NCBI RefSeq assembly: GCF_000966265.1
Contig: NZ_LANF01000010.1
Span: 64,001 to 128,000, forward strand
Length of the DNA stretch: 64,000 nucleotides
Reading direction: 5' to 3'
From: Palaeococcus ferrophilus DSM 13482
Lineage (GTDB): Archaea; Methanobacteriota_B; Thermococci; Thermococcales; Thermococcaceae
The notes under the pieces were generated by a model. That model did not search any database, was not told where the DNA came from, and saw nothing but the letters and a program-made list of their open reading frames with translations. Position numbers and translations under genes: made by a program. This document shows positions 34,825-44,378 of this stretch, piece after piece. Position 1 is the stretch's first letter, and the number at the start of each line of letters is the position of its first letter.

Positions 34825-35271
34825 ATGCAGGCACACCATGTGAGGATAAGCACCTTCATACACGCAACCGAGGACGAGGACAAGGTGCTCGAGGCGCTCT
34901 CAACCTTTATCCCCGGTGAGATTGACGATGAGGACGTGAACTTCGAGGTGGTATCAACGGAGGGTTACTTCGGCAACCCCATCAAAGTTGTTACCGCGGA
35001 GATAAAGCGCTCAAAGGCCGTCAGGGCCTTTCTGAAACACCTGAAGAGCCTCCTCACGGAGGATGATGTGGACTACATCCTCGAGCACCTCGACGAGAAG
35101 GTTGACGAGGACGGGACACTCTACATCCGCTTCGACAAGCAGAAGGCCTACCTCGGGGAGGCGGAAGTGGCCGAGGGCGAGGACGTCATCAAGGTCATGG
35201 TCAAGGTCAAGGCGTTCCCCATGAGGAAGGAAAGCGTTGTGAAAGCGGTTGAGGAGTGGCTGGCGGGATGA
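34825..35271 (+). CDS. RNA-binding protein, COG1325 (DUF54/exosome-associated)
   Basis: 148 residues of the archaeal COG1325 family, predicted RNA-binding and described as exosome-related. Blocks: VRISTFIHATEDEDKVLEAL (N-terminus), VVSTEGYFGNPIKVVTAEI (about 45-63), and LHIRFDKQKAYLGE-like LYIRFDKQKAYLGE (about 109-122). It overlaps the start of rnp3 as ATGA, forming an RNA-processing cluster with the RNase P genes. ATG at 34825 behind GGTGGTGAGA. Confidence 0.88.
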   Translation: MQAHHVRISTFIHATEDEDKVLEALSTFIPGEIDDEDVNFEVVSTEGYFGNPIKVVTAEIKRSKAVRAFLKHLKSLLTEDDVDYILEHLDEKVDEDGTLYIRFDKQKAYLGEAEVAEGEDVIKVMVKVKAFPMRKESVVKAVEEWLAG

Positions 35272-35903
35272 GATGGGTTGAGCCGGACGTGAGGAGCGAG
35301 GAGGCCTACGAGAGGGCGGAGGAGCTCTTCGACGAGGTGGTTTACACTAAGGTTCTCCGCCTCGAGAAGAGCCCCGACTACGGAAAGCTCAAGGAGGAGC
35401 TTAGGGAGCTCCGCGGGAAGTACGACCACGTTGCCCTCCTAATAGAGACCACGAAGCCATCCCTGATCAGGGAGGTTAAGAGGCGGAACCTAAAGGCCCT
35501 AATCTACGTGCAGGGCGGGAACCTTAGGGTGAACCGCTTCGCGCTGGAGAGTGGTGTTGATGCGCTCATAAGCCCGGAGTTCGGGAGGAGGGATTCGGGG
35601 TTGGATCACGTCCTGGCACGTCTCGCGGCCAAAAACGACGTCGCGATAGGCTTTTCCTTGGCGCCCCTCCTCAGGGCTAACCCCTACGAGAAGGCTGCGA
35701 TGCTGAGGGAGATGATGCGCAACTGGCGCCTCATTGAGAAGTACCGCGCCCCAAGGTTCATAACGAGTTCGGCTGAAACCAGATGGGGCGTTAGAGATCC
35801 GCGGGACCTCGTGAGCTTCGGCGTCGCCCTCGGGATGGACTTACCCCAGGCCAAGGCCTCCCTAACGGTTTTCCCGGAGAGGATGCTCCTCAGGCAAACT
35901 TAA
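35268..35903 (+). CDS. rnp3: Ribonuclease P protein component 3 (Rpp30)
   Basis: 211 residues with a PHP-like TIM barrel: opening [27 protein letters not shown], then [30 protein letters not shown] (about 84-113) and a C-terminal [22 protein letters not shown]. Rpp30 pairs with Pop5 on the specificity and catalytic side of archaeal RNase P, which matures tRNA 5' ends. Its ATG overlaps the upstream stop. Confidence 0.95.
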   Translation: MRWVEPDVRSEEAYERAEELFDEVVYTKVLRLEKSPDYGKLKEELRELRGKYDHVALLIETTKPSLIREVKRRNLKALIYVQGGNLRVNRFALESGVDALISPEFGRRDSGLDHVLARLAAKNDVAIGFSLAPLLRANPYEKAAMLREMMRNWRLIEKYRAPRFITSSAETRWGVRDPRDLVSFGVALGMDLPQAKASLTVFPERMLLRQT

Positions 35904-35929
35904 TAAACCCCGCCTCCAATCCCTCCCCC

Positions 35930-36289
35930 ATGAGCGAGAAGCCGAAGACCCTCCCACCGACCCTAAGGGACAAGCACAGGTATCTGGCCATCCAGGTTAT
36001 CGGTGAGAGGCCCTTTTCCTCCAAGGAGATAAAGAACGCCGTCTGGGAGGCGGCGCTCTCAACGCTCGGAACCCTCGGGAGCGCGCGGGCAAAACCGTGG
36101 TTCATAAAGTTCAACGAGAAGAGCCAGACGGGAATAGTGCGGTGCGACAGAAGGCACGTCGAAGAGGTACGCTTCGCCCTCGCGCTCATAACGGAGATAA
36201 ACGGCTCCAAGGCAGCTTTCAGGGTTCTCGGAGTCTCGGGAACCATAAGGAGGCTCAGGCTCAAGTTCCTCAGGGAATTCGGGTGGTGA
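35930..36289 (+). CDS. rnp2: Ribonuclease P protein component 2 (Pop5)
   Basis: 119 residues; RRM-like Pop5 with [14 protein letters not shown] at the N-terminus and [28 protein letters not shown] (about 60-87). It partners Rpp30 encoded directly upstream. It ends 3 bp before birA. Confidence 0.95.
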   Translation: MSEKPKTLPPTLRDKHRYLAIQVIGERPFSSKEIKNAVWEAALSTLGTLGSARAKPWFIKFNEKSQTGIVRCDRRHVEEVRFALALITEINGSKAAFRVLGVSGTIRRLRLKFLREFGW

Positions 36290-36292
36290 AGT

Positions 36293-37024
36293 GTGAAGCC
36301 CCTCCGCGATTCTCCGGTTAGGCGGAGGCTCCTGCAGCTTCTCCGGGAGAAGGAATACGTTTCCGGTGAAGAGGTAGCCAGGGAGTGCGGCGTTTCGAGG
36401 ATAGCAGTGTGGAAGCACGTTAAAGAACTAAACGAACTCGGCTACACCATAGAATCCACACCCAGGGGATACAGGCTTCTTGGCGAGGCGGACGTTCCCT
36501 ATCCCTGGGAGCTGGACGTTAAGGCCTACTACCTCCCAGTTACCCATTCAACCATGGACGAGGCGAGAAAGCTGGCCGAGAGGGAGGAATTTGCCCTCGT
36601 CATAGCGGGACGGCAGAGCTCGGGCAGGGGAAGGGTGGGCAGGGAGTGGGAATCTCCCCCCGGCGGCCTCTACTTCTCCGTGCTCCTGAGGCCCCGCCTC
36701 CCCCTTGAGAGGGTTAGGGAGCTCTCCATACGGGCGGCGGAAGTGGTCGCGGGGGTCATTGGCGAGATGGGGATTGAGGCGGTGGCAGATAACGGCGACG
36801 TCTTCGTTGAGGGAAGGAAGATAGCGGGAACCCTCGTGGAGGCCTTCGGGGAGGCCGACATGGTGAGGTTCGCCATCCTCGGGGTGGGAGTGAACGTAAA
36901 CAACCCCGTTCCCCAGGGGGGCACATCGCTCTCAACGGAACTGGGGGAGAGGGTGAGCCTTCTGGGGTTTGCCCGGAGGCTTTTCGATGAGCTCGTGAAG
37001 GCCCTCCAGCCCACACCTTTTTAA
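36293..37024 (+). CDS. birA: Biotin protein ligase and repressor BirA
   Basis: 243 residues. N-terminal winged helix-turn-helix (VSGEEVARECGVSRIAVWKHVKELNELGYTIES, about 23-55), then the ligase domain with QSSGRGRVGREWESPPGGLYFSVLLRP (about 105-131; GRGRxGR is the biotinyl-AMP loop) and GRKIAGTLVEA (about 177-187). It activates biotin and transfers it to a carboxylase carrier protein. The HTH shows it can also repress. It starts at a GTG and lacks a sizeable C-terminal SH3-like domain. The likely target is the repeat at 33613-33641. Confidence 0.95.
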   Translation: MKPLRDSPVRRRLLQLLREKEYVSGEEVARECGVSRIAVWKHVKELNELGYTIESTPRGYRLLGEADVPYPWELDVKAYYLPVTHSTMDEARKLAEREEFALVIAGRQSSGRGRVGREWESPPGGLYFSVLLRPRLPLERVRELSIRAAEVVAGVIGEMGIEAVADNGDVFVEGRKIAGTLVEAFGEADMVRFAILGVGVNVNNPVPQGGTSLSTELGERVSLLGFARRLFDELVKALQPTPF

Positions 37025-37047
37025 GTCCGGCCCTGAAGTTTTGAGAG

Positions 37048-37839
37048 ATGATAGAGGTAAGGAACCTTCACCACACCTACCCCGATGGAAAGGAGGCACT
37101 GAAAGGGGTTTACCTCACCGTGGGCGAGGAGATAGTGGCGTTAGTGGGGCCCAACGGAAGCGGAAAGACAACGCTGGCGAAGCACCTCAACGGTTTGCTC
37201 AAGCCAACCTCGGGGGAGGTTCTGGTGGACGGTGTGGACACTAGAGAGGCGAGCGTGGCGGAGCTGAGCAGAAAGGTGGGCTACGTTTTTCAGAACCCCG
37301 AGCACATGTTCTTCGAGGAGAACGTTTTCAAGGAGGTCGCTTTCGGGCCGAGGAACCTCGGGCTGAGCGAGGATGAGGTGGAGGAGAGGGTGAAGTGGGC
37401 CCTAGACGTGGTCAACCTTCGGGGCTACGAGGACAGGAGCCCCTACTCCCTGAGCGGTGGGGAGAAGCAGAGGCTGGCGATAGCGTGCGTTCTGGCTATG
37501 AGGCCGAAGTACCTCGTTCTGGACGAGCCAACGACGGGTCTGGACGAGAGGAGCGCGGCCAGCGTTAAGGAGGTCATAAGGAGGCTCCACGATGATGGCC
37601 ACGGGATAGTTCTCATAACCCACGAGATGGAGCTCGTCCTTGAGCTGGCGGAGAGGGTCGTGATGCTCCAGAACGGCAGGAAAATCTTCGAGGGCCTTCC
37701 GGAAGAGTTTTTCTCCCTCGACCTGAGGATGCACGGACTTGAAAAGCCCTCCCTCCTGAAGATAGCCGAAAGGGCGGGGATTGGCTTTGTCAGGAGCGTG
37801 GACGAGTTCATAGAGCGGCTGGGGAGGGAGCTGCCGTGA
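37048..37839 (+). CDS. Energy-coupling factor ABC ATPase (BioM/EcfA)
   Basis: 263 residues, full ABC ATPase: Walker A GPNGSGKTT (about 33-41), Q-loop FQNPEHMFFEENVF (typical of ECF ATPases), signature LSGGEKQR (about 135-142), Walker B YLVLDEPTTGLD (about 155-166) and switch His in THEME. It drives vitamin uptake with EcfT and a BioY-type S-component. Only one ATPase gene is present, so it may act as a homodimer. 23 bp after birA. Confidence 0.93.
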   Translation: MIEVRNLHHTYPDGKEALKGVYLTVGEEIVALVGPNGSGKTTLAKHLNGLLKPTSGEVLVDGVDTREASVAELSRKVGYVFQNPEHMFFEENVFKEVAFGPRNLGLSEDEVEERVKWALDVVNLRGYEDRSPYSLSGGEKQRLAIACVLAMRPKYLVLDEPTTGLDERSAASVKEVIRRLHDDGHGIVLITHEMELVLELAERVVMLQNGRKIFEGLPEEFFSLDLRMHGLEKPSLLKIAERAGIGFVRSVDEFIERLGRELP

Positions 37840-38597
37840 TATACAACCTCTACGTCCAGAGGGATTCGCTCCTTCACTCCCTCGACCCTAGGGTTAAGAT
37901 AATCGGCGCTTTCCTTGGTATCGTCGCGGTGGTGACCTTCAACAGCCCTTACCTCCTCGGCGCCCTCTTCCTAATGCTCATCGCGGGCCTCAGGCTCCTG
38001 GGGAGGATAACGCTGGGGGAGCAGTGGAGGGTTCTAAAGCCCCTCCTTCCCCTAATGATTATCACCGCTGCCATATGGCCCTTCATTTTAAAGCCCCCGC
38101 TCTTCGGCCTTCTCTTTGGCGCGGGCTACGCCTTCCGCCTCGGGAGCATGGCTTTGATAACCTTCTCCCTCCTGCTGACCACGAAGCAGAAGGAACTCGT
38201 GCTCGGCTTCATAAAACTCGGCATGCCCTACGAGATAGGCCTGACCCTCACGATAGCCCTCCGCTACATCCCAACCCTCTACATTCTCGCCACCAACATA
38301 ATGGACGCCCAGAAGGCCAGGGGCCTTGAGCTGGAGAAGGGTAACTTCCTTCAGAGGGCGAGGAAGACCGTCCCGATCCTCGTACCCCTAATAGTGTCCT
38401 CCATAAAAACGGCCCACGAGCTGGCTATAGCCCTTGAGAGCAGGGGCTTCGGGGCGGGGAAGAAGAGGACGCTCCTCCACGATATCGAGATGAAGGGAAG
38501 GGACTACGCCGCGCTGGCCGTTCTGATGGCCGGTTTTGCCGTGCTGATGTTTCTGCGCTACCGCTACGGCCTCGGCCACGTTGAGTTGAGGTTTTAG
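37836..38597 (+). CDS. Energy-coupling factor transmembrane protein (BioN/EcfT)
   Basis: 253 residues with five or more helices and the two coupling-helix Ala-Arg-Gly motifs: DAQKARGLELEKG (about 155-167) and ALESRGFGAGKKRT (about 197-210, SRGFG). It links the ATPase to BioY. GTG start overlaps the ATPase stop (GTGA). Its end overlaps the convergent DUF389 gene by 4 bp. Confidence 0.93.
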   Translation: MIYNLYVQRDSLLHSLDPRVKIIGAFLGIVAVVTFNSPYLLGALFLMLIAGLRLLGRITLGEQWRVLKPLLPLMIITAAIWPFILKPPLFGLLFGAGYAFRLGSMALITFSLLLTTKQKELVLGFIKLGMPYEIGLTLTIALRYIPTLYILATNIMDAQKARGLELEKGNFLQRARKTVPILVPLIVSSIKTAHELAIALESRGFGAGKKRTLLHDIEMKGRDYAALAVLMAGFAVLMFLRYRYGLGHVELRF

Positions 38598-39590
38598 CTC
38601 ATGAGCTCCATGGCGAGGAGAGCACTAAGCATCAGCCCCATAACGAGCATCGTCCTTTTGGTGTAGAGCTTCGCGGCCCTCTTCTCGTAGTAGCTCCTCG
38701 GTGAGACGTTGAGGATGTAGAGGGAGAGCAGGGAGCCGCTCAAAAGGCCGAGTACGTTCTCCGCGGTGAGTATCAGGGAGCCCCTGAAGACCTCCAACCA
38801 GCCCATGGCGAGGGATATCCCCACAACCGTCGTCGGGGGAACGAGAGCGGCCGCTATGGATACCCCCGCAAGTATCTCCGGGATTCTGCTCACTATCGCA
38901 ACCACCCCGGCGTAGCCAAGGATTATGGCCAGCACTATGTACACGAGGCCCGATTCACCCCTCGCGAGGATTTCCCCCGTGGGAGCGGGCGGCATGAGGG
39001 AGAGAGACCTCATAAGGAGCGAGACCACAAGGGATGAGGTGAATACAACCCCAAGGAGCTTTAGAATGGAGTAAACAGCCTTCAGTGCGTCCCTTCCCCA
39101 TGACGATGTTGAGGGAGAAGCCGTAGAGTGGCCCGAGGATGGGCGAGAGAAGCATGGCGGAGATGATCATAACGACGCTCTCGTTTATCAGGCCGAAGAG
39201 GGCTATTATAGAAGCCACCGCCCCGAGGGTCAGCTGAATCGGGTCAACCTCCGCCTGCCTGTTGGCCTTTTCCACGAGCCCCTCTATGTCCGCCATCGTC
39301 CAGCGCCCCCTGAACTTCTGGAGGGCCCTTACGGAGTTGGAGTACTTGACGGACCTGCCGCTAACGGGGGCCCACGTTATCGAGGAATTCACCCTGCGGA
39401 GGTCCACCGACTTCATGAGCTCGTCCACAAGGTCGTTTATGGCGAACTCGGGAACCAGAGCGGTGAACCTCAAAACAACCTCGCCGCTGCCCCGTACCTC
39501 CTCAACGTAGAACTGCACCTTCCAGCGGGAGAGAATCTCCGATACCTTCTCCCCCTCGTTTTCCGCGCAGTAGAGCTCAAGGCGCAGCAT
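38594..39590 (-). pseudogene. DUF389 (TIGR00341-type) membrane protein gene, frameshifted
   Basis: Two overlapping minus-strand frames encode one protein of the DUF389 family. The first (start ATG 39590) has the soluble N-terminal domain, then VDPIQLTLGAVASIIALFGLINES and SAMLLSPILGPLYGFSLNIVMGKG. After this Gly the frame loses sense. The second frame restores the family sequence (AAALVPPTTVVGISLAMG and more helices). The shift lies at the GGG (plus CCC, 39091-39093): removing one G restores the continuous reading ...MGKDALKAVYSIL. Either a real inactivating mutation, a programmed slip or a sequencing error in the short G run. Function of the family is unknown. Confidence 0.8.
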
Positions 39591-39707
39591 GGGACATCAT
39601 GGAGGTGTAGGGCTCGCGCCTAATAACGTTTCCGGCACGCTTTTTGGGGGTAAAAGAAGTATCAACGGCACAAAACCTGAAAATCCAGAAGAAGAATGGA
39701 AGGGGCT

Positions 39708-40292
39708 TCACTTGCCCCTGCCCTTGTTGGCCCTTATGCTGGGCCTGACCTTCTCGGCACCCTTACCCTTGTTCCTAAGTCCCCTGCTCTTCTTTCCAGC
39801 GGAGGTCAGACCGCGGAAGACGCGTCCCTTGTGGGCCTTGCCGGCTATCCACGCTATCTTCGGGTCGCTCTTGATGACGGGGTGATGCGGGTCAACCATG
39901 ATGACCTCAAACCACTTGTACATACCGTCCTCGCCGACCCAGTAGGAGTTGAGAACCTCGAGGTTCGGGTACTTCCTCGCTGCCCTCTCCTCGGCTATCC
40001 ACTGGAGGCTCTTCTTGGGGGAGTACCTCACCATACCCATCTTGGAGGGCTTCCTGCCGCCCTTCCACCTGGGCCTCTTCCTTCCTCCCCTCCTCACGCG
40101 AACCCTAACGACGACGTAGCCCTGCTTTGCCTGATAGCCGAGGTTTCTAGCGCGGTCAAGCCTCGTGGGCCTCTCAATCCTTGTAACTGAAGGCTCTCTC
40201 CTCCACTTTATCATCCTGCTCCTGAGGAGCTCCTTAACGTAGCTCTCCTTCGGGGCCTTCCAGGCTTCCCTTATGTACTTGTACATTCCCAT
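39708..40292 (-). CDS. rpl15e: Ribosomal protein L15e (eL15)
   Basis: 194 residues: [21 protein letters not shown] at the N-terminus, [30 protein letters not shown] (about 43-72) and a C-terminal basic tail [11 protein letters not shown], all typical of eL15. ATG at 40292 follows GGAGGGAACGAG; the frame to 40310 includes the ribosome-binding site and is too long. Confidence 0.96.
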   Translation of the reverse strand: MGMYKYIREAWKAPKESYVKELLRSRMIKWRREPSVTRIERPTRLDRARNLGYQAKQGYVVVRVRVRRGGRKRPRWKGGRKPSKMGMVRYSPKKSLQWIAEERAARKYPNLEVLNSYWVGEDGMYKWFEVIMVDPHHPVIKSDPKIAWIAGKAHKGRVFRGLTSAGKKSRGLRNKGKGAEKVRPSIRANKGRGK

Positions 40293-40448
40293 CTCGTTCC
40301 CTCCTTCCATGTTTGTGGTTCTCCCTTACGGGAACATCCCGCGGGTCTACCCCGCCAAGTCATGGGAAGTTCGAGGTTGGGTTTTTAAGGGTTGCGGAAT
40401 TAGGTGCTGAACCTCAAATGTTCTCAAACCCTGTGAACAGCCGGAACT

Positions 40449-41465
40449 TCAGCCCCGCTTTTCATCAACTAAAAGCACTTTATCCGACCTGTAGTCGTAT
40501 GTGATTATCGCATTGACATCCCTACCGTTGCTGTATCCACCGATTAAATAGATATACCTCCCATCCCAAACAACGGGAGCCTGGGCGAGGGGAAACGGAA
40601 GTTCGCTCTTCATTTTCTCCACCGAGTTCTCCTCGGGACTGAATTTGAAGATCTCCGTGCTGAAGTTCTCCCACGTTAGGAAGCCACCGAATATGAAGAT
40701 GCCATCGTCTGTGGCAACCGCGCTTCGGGCGTAATATTTCGTGGGCAAGGTCACGTTAAGCCACTCGAACGAGAGTGACTGCGGGTCGAACAGGGCTATC
40801 CTGTCCCGGAACACGAGGTAGCCTCGCCCTCTGTACCACACCGTGGAGTACTTACACGTTCCGGGGTTATCGAATCCATCGGGATACGTGACGTTTAACA
40901 TTTCAAGTCCCGGGTTATCCGGATCAAACCTGTAAACGAACCTTTCCTCTAAATCAAATGATTTTAAGAATAGGTATACGTACCTCCCGTCCCATAGTGC
41001 GGCTTTGCCCGAATTGGGATACGGCAAGGAGACGTTCAGGGTCGTCAGCTGATTTGTTTCGGGGTTGTATAAGTACACATCGGGTGTTTCATACGCCGTC
41101 CCCTCGTTTTCAGTGCCCCCGAAGATGATGACTTCCTTTCCCGTCCAGGCGGCAGTCTCACCGGGAATTGGTTTCTCTCCAATGGGAATTCTCAGGGCAA
41201 CCTTTTTCTTCTCTCCATAAATCTTGTAAATTCGGAATTCTTTGGTATCCGTTTCTTTGCTAAGAACATCCGCCCCCACAACAATTTCTTTCCCGGTCCA
41301 TACGGCAAAACGGGCGTGAAGGTAAACGCTGTCATCGAGTTTTGGGACTCCTCCGAAGGTACCTTCCTCAATGCCGTCAAGGTACTCATTCTCCAGTATC
41401 TTTACAGCTGCAATGCCCGTTAGGAGCAGGAGCAAAATGAGAAAAAATGGGAGGGGTCTTTTCAT
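40449..41465 (-). CDS. Secreted kelch-repeat-like protein
   Basis: 338 residues with an N-terminal hydrophobic segment (LPFFLILLLLLTGIAAV, residues 5-21) as signal or anchor. The rest is a series of ~50-residue units ending in W-D/T-G-(K/R)-x-(V/I) turns: AVWTGKEIVVGA, AAWTGKEVIIFGG, ALWDGRYVYLF, VVWDGRYIYLIGG, which is the kelch/beta-propeller pattern. Six or so blades are expected. Several N-glycosylation-type sites indicate an external location. Function unknown; likely a cell-surface binding protein. ATG follows GGGGAGGATG. Confidence 0.8.
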   Translation of the reverse strand: MKRPLPFFLILLLLLTGIAAVKILENEYLDGIEEGTFGGVPKLDDSVYLHARFAVWTGKEIVVGADVLSKETDTKEFRIYKIYGEKKKVALRIPIGEKPIPGETAAWTGKEVIIFGGTENEGTAYETPDVYLYNPETNQLTTLNVSLPYPNSGKAALWDGRYVYLFLKSFDLEERFVYRFDPDNPGLEMLNVTYPDGFDNPGTCKYSTVWYRGRGYLVFRDRIALFDPQSLSFEWLNVTLPTKYYARSAVATDDGIFIFGGFLTWENFSTEIFKFSPEENSVEKMKSELPFPLAQAPVVWDGRYIYLIGGYSNGRDVNAIITYDYRSDKVLLVDEKRG

Positions 41466-41710
41466 TTTTCATCCTCCCCGTGGTGGTATTTCCGTCATCC
41501 TATTTTAAACATTGTCTCCCTCTCCTCCCTCTGAGGCAGTAACCCTTATAATTTTTTCTTTTAATTTGGGTTATTTTTAAACCAAAATAAATAGTTATAA
41601 AACTTGCTCCAGCCGAAAGAAACCAGAGTAAAAGAATGGACAAATATATACATCCCATGTCAAAATGAAAAAGCTTTAAGGGATTACACGAACATTTGTG
41701 AGGTGATAGA

Positions 41711-42784
41711 ATGAGGCTTGACCGCTTTTTAAAGCTCATGAACACGACTGGATACGACGGCGCCCTCATAAGCCCCGGCTCGAACCTGTACTACCTCACG
41801 GGTCTCCACATCCACGAGGCGGGGGAGAGGCTTACCCTCCTCCTCGTGAGCTCCGAAGGTGAATATCAGCTGCTCGCACCGGGTCTCTATGAAAACACCA
41901 TTGTGAACTTCCCCGTCACGTTCTGGCGCGATGGAGAGAACCCCTACGAGAAGCTCGCGTGGCTCTTAGGAGAGCTCGGAATTTCCGGGAGGATTCTCGT
42001 CGAGGATACGATGAGGGCCGACTGGCTCATAAACATCCTCCGCGTCGGGAACAGGGGCTTCGAGTTCTACCCATTAAGCTCCGTGATGAGGGAGCTCCGC
42101 ATGAGGAAGGACAGATGGGAGCTCGACAATATGAAGCACGCGGCGAAGGTCGTTGACCGCGTCTTTGAGGAGCTTTTGAGCTGGGACATTCTCGGAATGC
42201 GCGAGAGGGAGCTGGCCCTCAAAATTGAACTCGAAATAAGGGAGTTGAGCGATGGGATTTCCTTTGAACCCATAGTGGCCAGCAGTGAGAACGCGGCAAA
42301 TCCCCACCACGCACCTGGCGATAGGAGGATAAGGAAGGGGGACATGGTCATCCTCGACTACGGGGCAAAGTGGAAGGGCTACTGCTCGGACATAACGCGA
42401 ACGATAGCAGTTGGAAGGCCCGATGAGAAGCTCCTTGAGGTTTACGAGGTTGTCAAAGACGCCCAGGAAAAGGCCTACAAATCAGTAAGGGCAGGAAAGA
42501 AGGCGAAGGAGATAGACAAAGCTGCCAGGGAAACCATCGCGAAGGCCGGTTATGGGGAGTACTTCACCCACAGAACGGGCCACGGGATAGGCCTTGACGT
42601 CCACGAAGAGCCGTTCATAGGGCCCGACGGTGAGGTAGTCCTCGAGGATAGGATGACCTTCACGATAGAACCCGGGATCTATCTTCCAGGCCTCGGAGGG
42701 GTTCGCATAGAGGACGACGTTGCGGTGATTGATGGCCGGGGGAAGCGGCTGACCAAGGCAGAGAGGGAGCTCGTGGTTCTTTAA
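41711..42784 (+). CDS. pepQ: Xaa-Pro dipeptidase (prolidase), M24 family
   Basis: 357 residues. Creatinase N-terminal domain, then the pita-bread M24 domain with metal ligands Asp (VILDYGAKWKGYCSDITRT; both Asp), His (RTGHGIGLDVHEEP, about 287-300) and Glu (TIEPGIYLPGLGGVRIEDD, two Glu). It hydrolyses dipeptides with C-terminal proline, binding two metal ions (Co2+ in the well-studied Pyrococcus enzyme). ATG follows GAGGTGATAGA; an AT-rich promoter region fills the 245 bp upstream. Confidence 0.95.
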   Translation: MRLDRFLKLMNTTGYDGALISPGSNLYYLTGLHIHEAGERLTLLLVSSEGEYQLLAPGLYENTIVNFPVTFWRDGENPYEKLAWLLGELGISGRILVEDTMRADWLINILRVGNRGFEFYPLSSVMRELRMRKDRWELDNMKHAAKVVDRVFEELLSWDILGMRERELALKIELEIRELSDGISFEPIVASSENAANPHHAPGDRRIRKGDMVILDYGAKWKGYCSDITRTIAVGRPDEKLLEVYEVVKDAQEKAYKSVRAGKKAKEIDKAARETIAKAGYGEYFTHRTGHGIGLDVHEEPFIGPDGEVVLEDRMTFTIEPGIYLPGLGGVRIEDDVAVIDGRGKRLTKAERELVVL

Positions 42785-42880
42785 AACCCCCCCAATACCC
42801 TTTTTACGGCTCAGCTCTATTTAGGAGGGCCGTTAAGCTAATGAAGGGGAAGCCCCTACAAAAACACGGGGTGGGGTTCG

Positions 42881-43096
42881 ATGAAAGCCGTTCTGCTTAT
42901 ACCCGATATGGAGTCACAGGATTCTCTGGAGAAGGTGCGGGAGGCACTGGAGAGCCTGGGAGTAATGGGAGAGATAAGCCTCGAAAGGAAAACCGCGGTC
43001 ATAGATTTCAACCCCAGACGGGTGACCATTGGGGAGATAATGGAGGCCATAAGGGAGAGGGGCTTCAACGTGAAGATGGGCCCCGCCGGATGCTGA
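42881..43096 (+). CDS. Small HMA-like ferredoxin-fold protein without the CxxC motif
   Basis: 71 residues with the beta-alpha-beta-beta-alpha-beta order of heavy-metal-associated domains: LLIPDMESQDSLEKVREALESLGVMGEISLERKTAVIDFNP, then ITIGEIMEAIRERGFNV. The usual metal-binding GMxCxxC is replaced by DMESQDS, so it should not bind Cu+ in the canonical way; the only Cys is the last residue. Start behind GGGTGGGG. It lies alone between prolidase and the surface-protein genes; TATA-like TTTTTACGG lies upstream. Function unknown; metal-free HMA relatives can act in protein contacts. Confidence 0.7.
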   Translation: MKAVLLIPDMESQDSLEKVREALESLGVMGEISLERKTAVIDFNPRRVTIGEIMEAIRERGFNVKMGPAGC

Positions 43097-43169
43097 GGGC
43101 CACTCCCCTCTTTTCACCATCTCAACTTTTCTCAGGGCGTATAAACGGTTTTGGCACTTCTTGTGGGTT

Positions 43170-44378
43170 TTACTGCGGCTGGAGCTTTAGGAGCAGCACC
43201 CTATTCCCCTTTATCCCCACCACCCCCTCATCAATGGTTCCAACCACCCTAGCGCCCTCGAGTTCGTAGGTTTCCCCTGAGGGTATGATGTGGAGGAGCG
43301 TTTTATCCCCCTCGTAGCGCACGAGGAGGAAGCCGTCAGCGAGGGGATAGGCCTCATCGTACCTCCCTTCAACACGGAGAACCTCCCCGGTGCAGTTGAA
43401 TAGTGAGGTATGGTTCCTGTAGAGGGCGAGGAGACGACCGCCAGCTGCTAGAACCTTCGTCGTGAAGTCCGCCTTGAAAGTGAAGTTTTCCGCGTAATAG
43501 TCCCGCCCGGCCCTATAAAAATAGAGACCGGAGCCCTCTCCCATGTAAGTCATCAAAGCGACACACCCGTCAAAAACCGCCGCCCCTCTAACCACGGTTA
43601 GGTTCTCGGGCGGTTCCTTGGCAAAGCTGAGGCAGTAACCCCTGTTCAACCCTATCGTCCCGAAGCCCGAGGAGTTGAAGTAGCCCACCGCGTAGCCCTC
43701 GCTCGAAATGACGTAACCGGAGCCGTCTTCATTGAGGAATACGGTGAAGTAAGGATAATCCCCGTAACCGCACTCCACAGGGAGGGAACCTTCCCACAGG
43801 AGCTCGCCATCCTTGAAGTAGTAGAGCCTCCACGTATAGGGCACTCCGACAACGGCGTATTCCCCATTTGCCACTGCCCTGGGCGCGGTGCCTTTGCGGT
43901 CGCTTCTGAAGGAGTACTCCTTTTTCTTCCCACTCTCGGGGAAATAAAAGAGAACGTTCACCTTCAGCTCCCTATCGTCGTGCTCCGCGGTTACGATAAA
44001 ATCCCTCCCAACGGCCACGGAACTCCCTAATTTCAGCGACTTAGACCACTTGTCGTTCAAGATAAGACCATTGGCACGTTTCACGTGTACCTTGTAATTC
44101 AGGTAAGTTACGATATACTCCCCCACGGCCCCCACTATCTTCCCACTCCCGATTCTATAAGCCCTGGTGCTGTCTTTCCTCACCAAATAGGCGGTTCCAC
44201 CGGAACGCACAATCACCCCATTCGATACTGCCACACTGTCAATCCTATCAAAAGGGTAGCTTATGATGGTGCGATTACCCTGATGCTCAACTCCGGGAGA
44301 TGGTGTGTCAAGGGGCCACAGTGCCAGCAGGAGAAGGATTATCGCAGAGGATGCCAAAACAACGTATCTCCTTTTCAT
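43170..44378 (-). CDS. Predicted surface propeller-like protein, tandem copy 2
   Basis: 402 residues with an N-terminal anchor (YVVLASSAIILLLLALWPL). The body is beta-rich with repeated strand-turn units. Family blocks shared with the upstream neighbour: PVECGYGDYPYFTVFLNEDGSGYVISSEG (neighbour: PVECGYEDYGGFTIWL), LFNCTGEVLRVEGRYDEAYPLADGFLLVRYEG, GTIDEGVVGIKGNRVLLL. The start ATG overlaps the stop of that gene (ATGA), so the two are a duplicated, coupled pair. Probably an external beta-propeller with Asn-linked sugars and disulfides; function unknown. Confidence 0.75.
   Translation of the reverse strand: MKRRYVVLASSAIILLLLALWPLDTPSPGVEHQGNRTIISYPFDRIDSVAVSNGVIVRSGGTAYLVRKDSTRAYRIGSGKIVGAVGEYIVTYLNYKVHVKRANGLILNDKWSKSLKLGSSVAVGRDFIVTAEHDDRELKVNVLFYFPESGKKKEYSFRSDRKGTAPRAVANGEYAVVGVPYTWRLYYFKDGELLWEGSLPVECGYGDYPYFTVFLNEDGSGYVISSEGYAVGYFNSSGFGTIGLNRGYCLSFAKEPPENLTVVRGAAVFDGCVALMTYMGEGSGLYFYRAGRDYYAENFTFKADFTTKVLAAGGRLLALYRNHTSLFNCTGEVLRVEGRYDEAYPLADGFLLVRYEGDKTLLHIIPSGETYELEGARVVGTIDEGVVGIKGNRVLLLKLQPQ

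Noticed and set aside
40313-40448. A coding gene between L15e and the kelch-like protein
   Set aside because: Only short frames without ribosome-binding sites; the gap is best read as the L15e promoter region.
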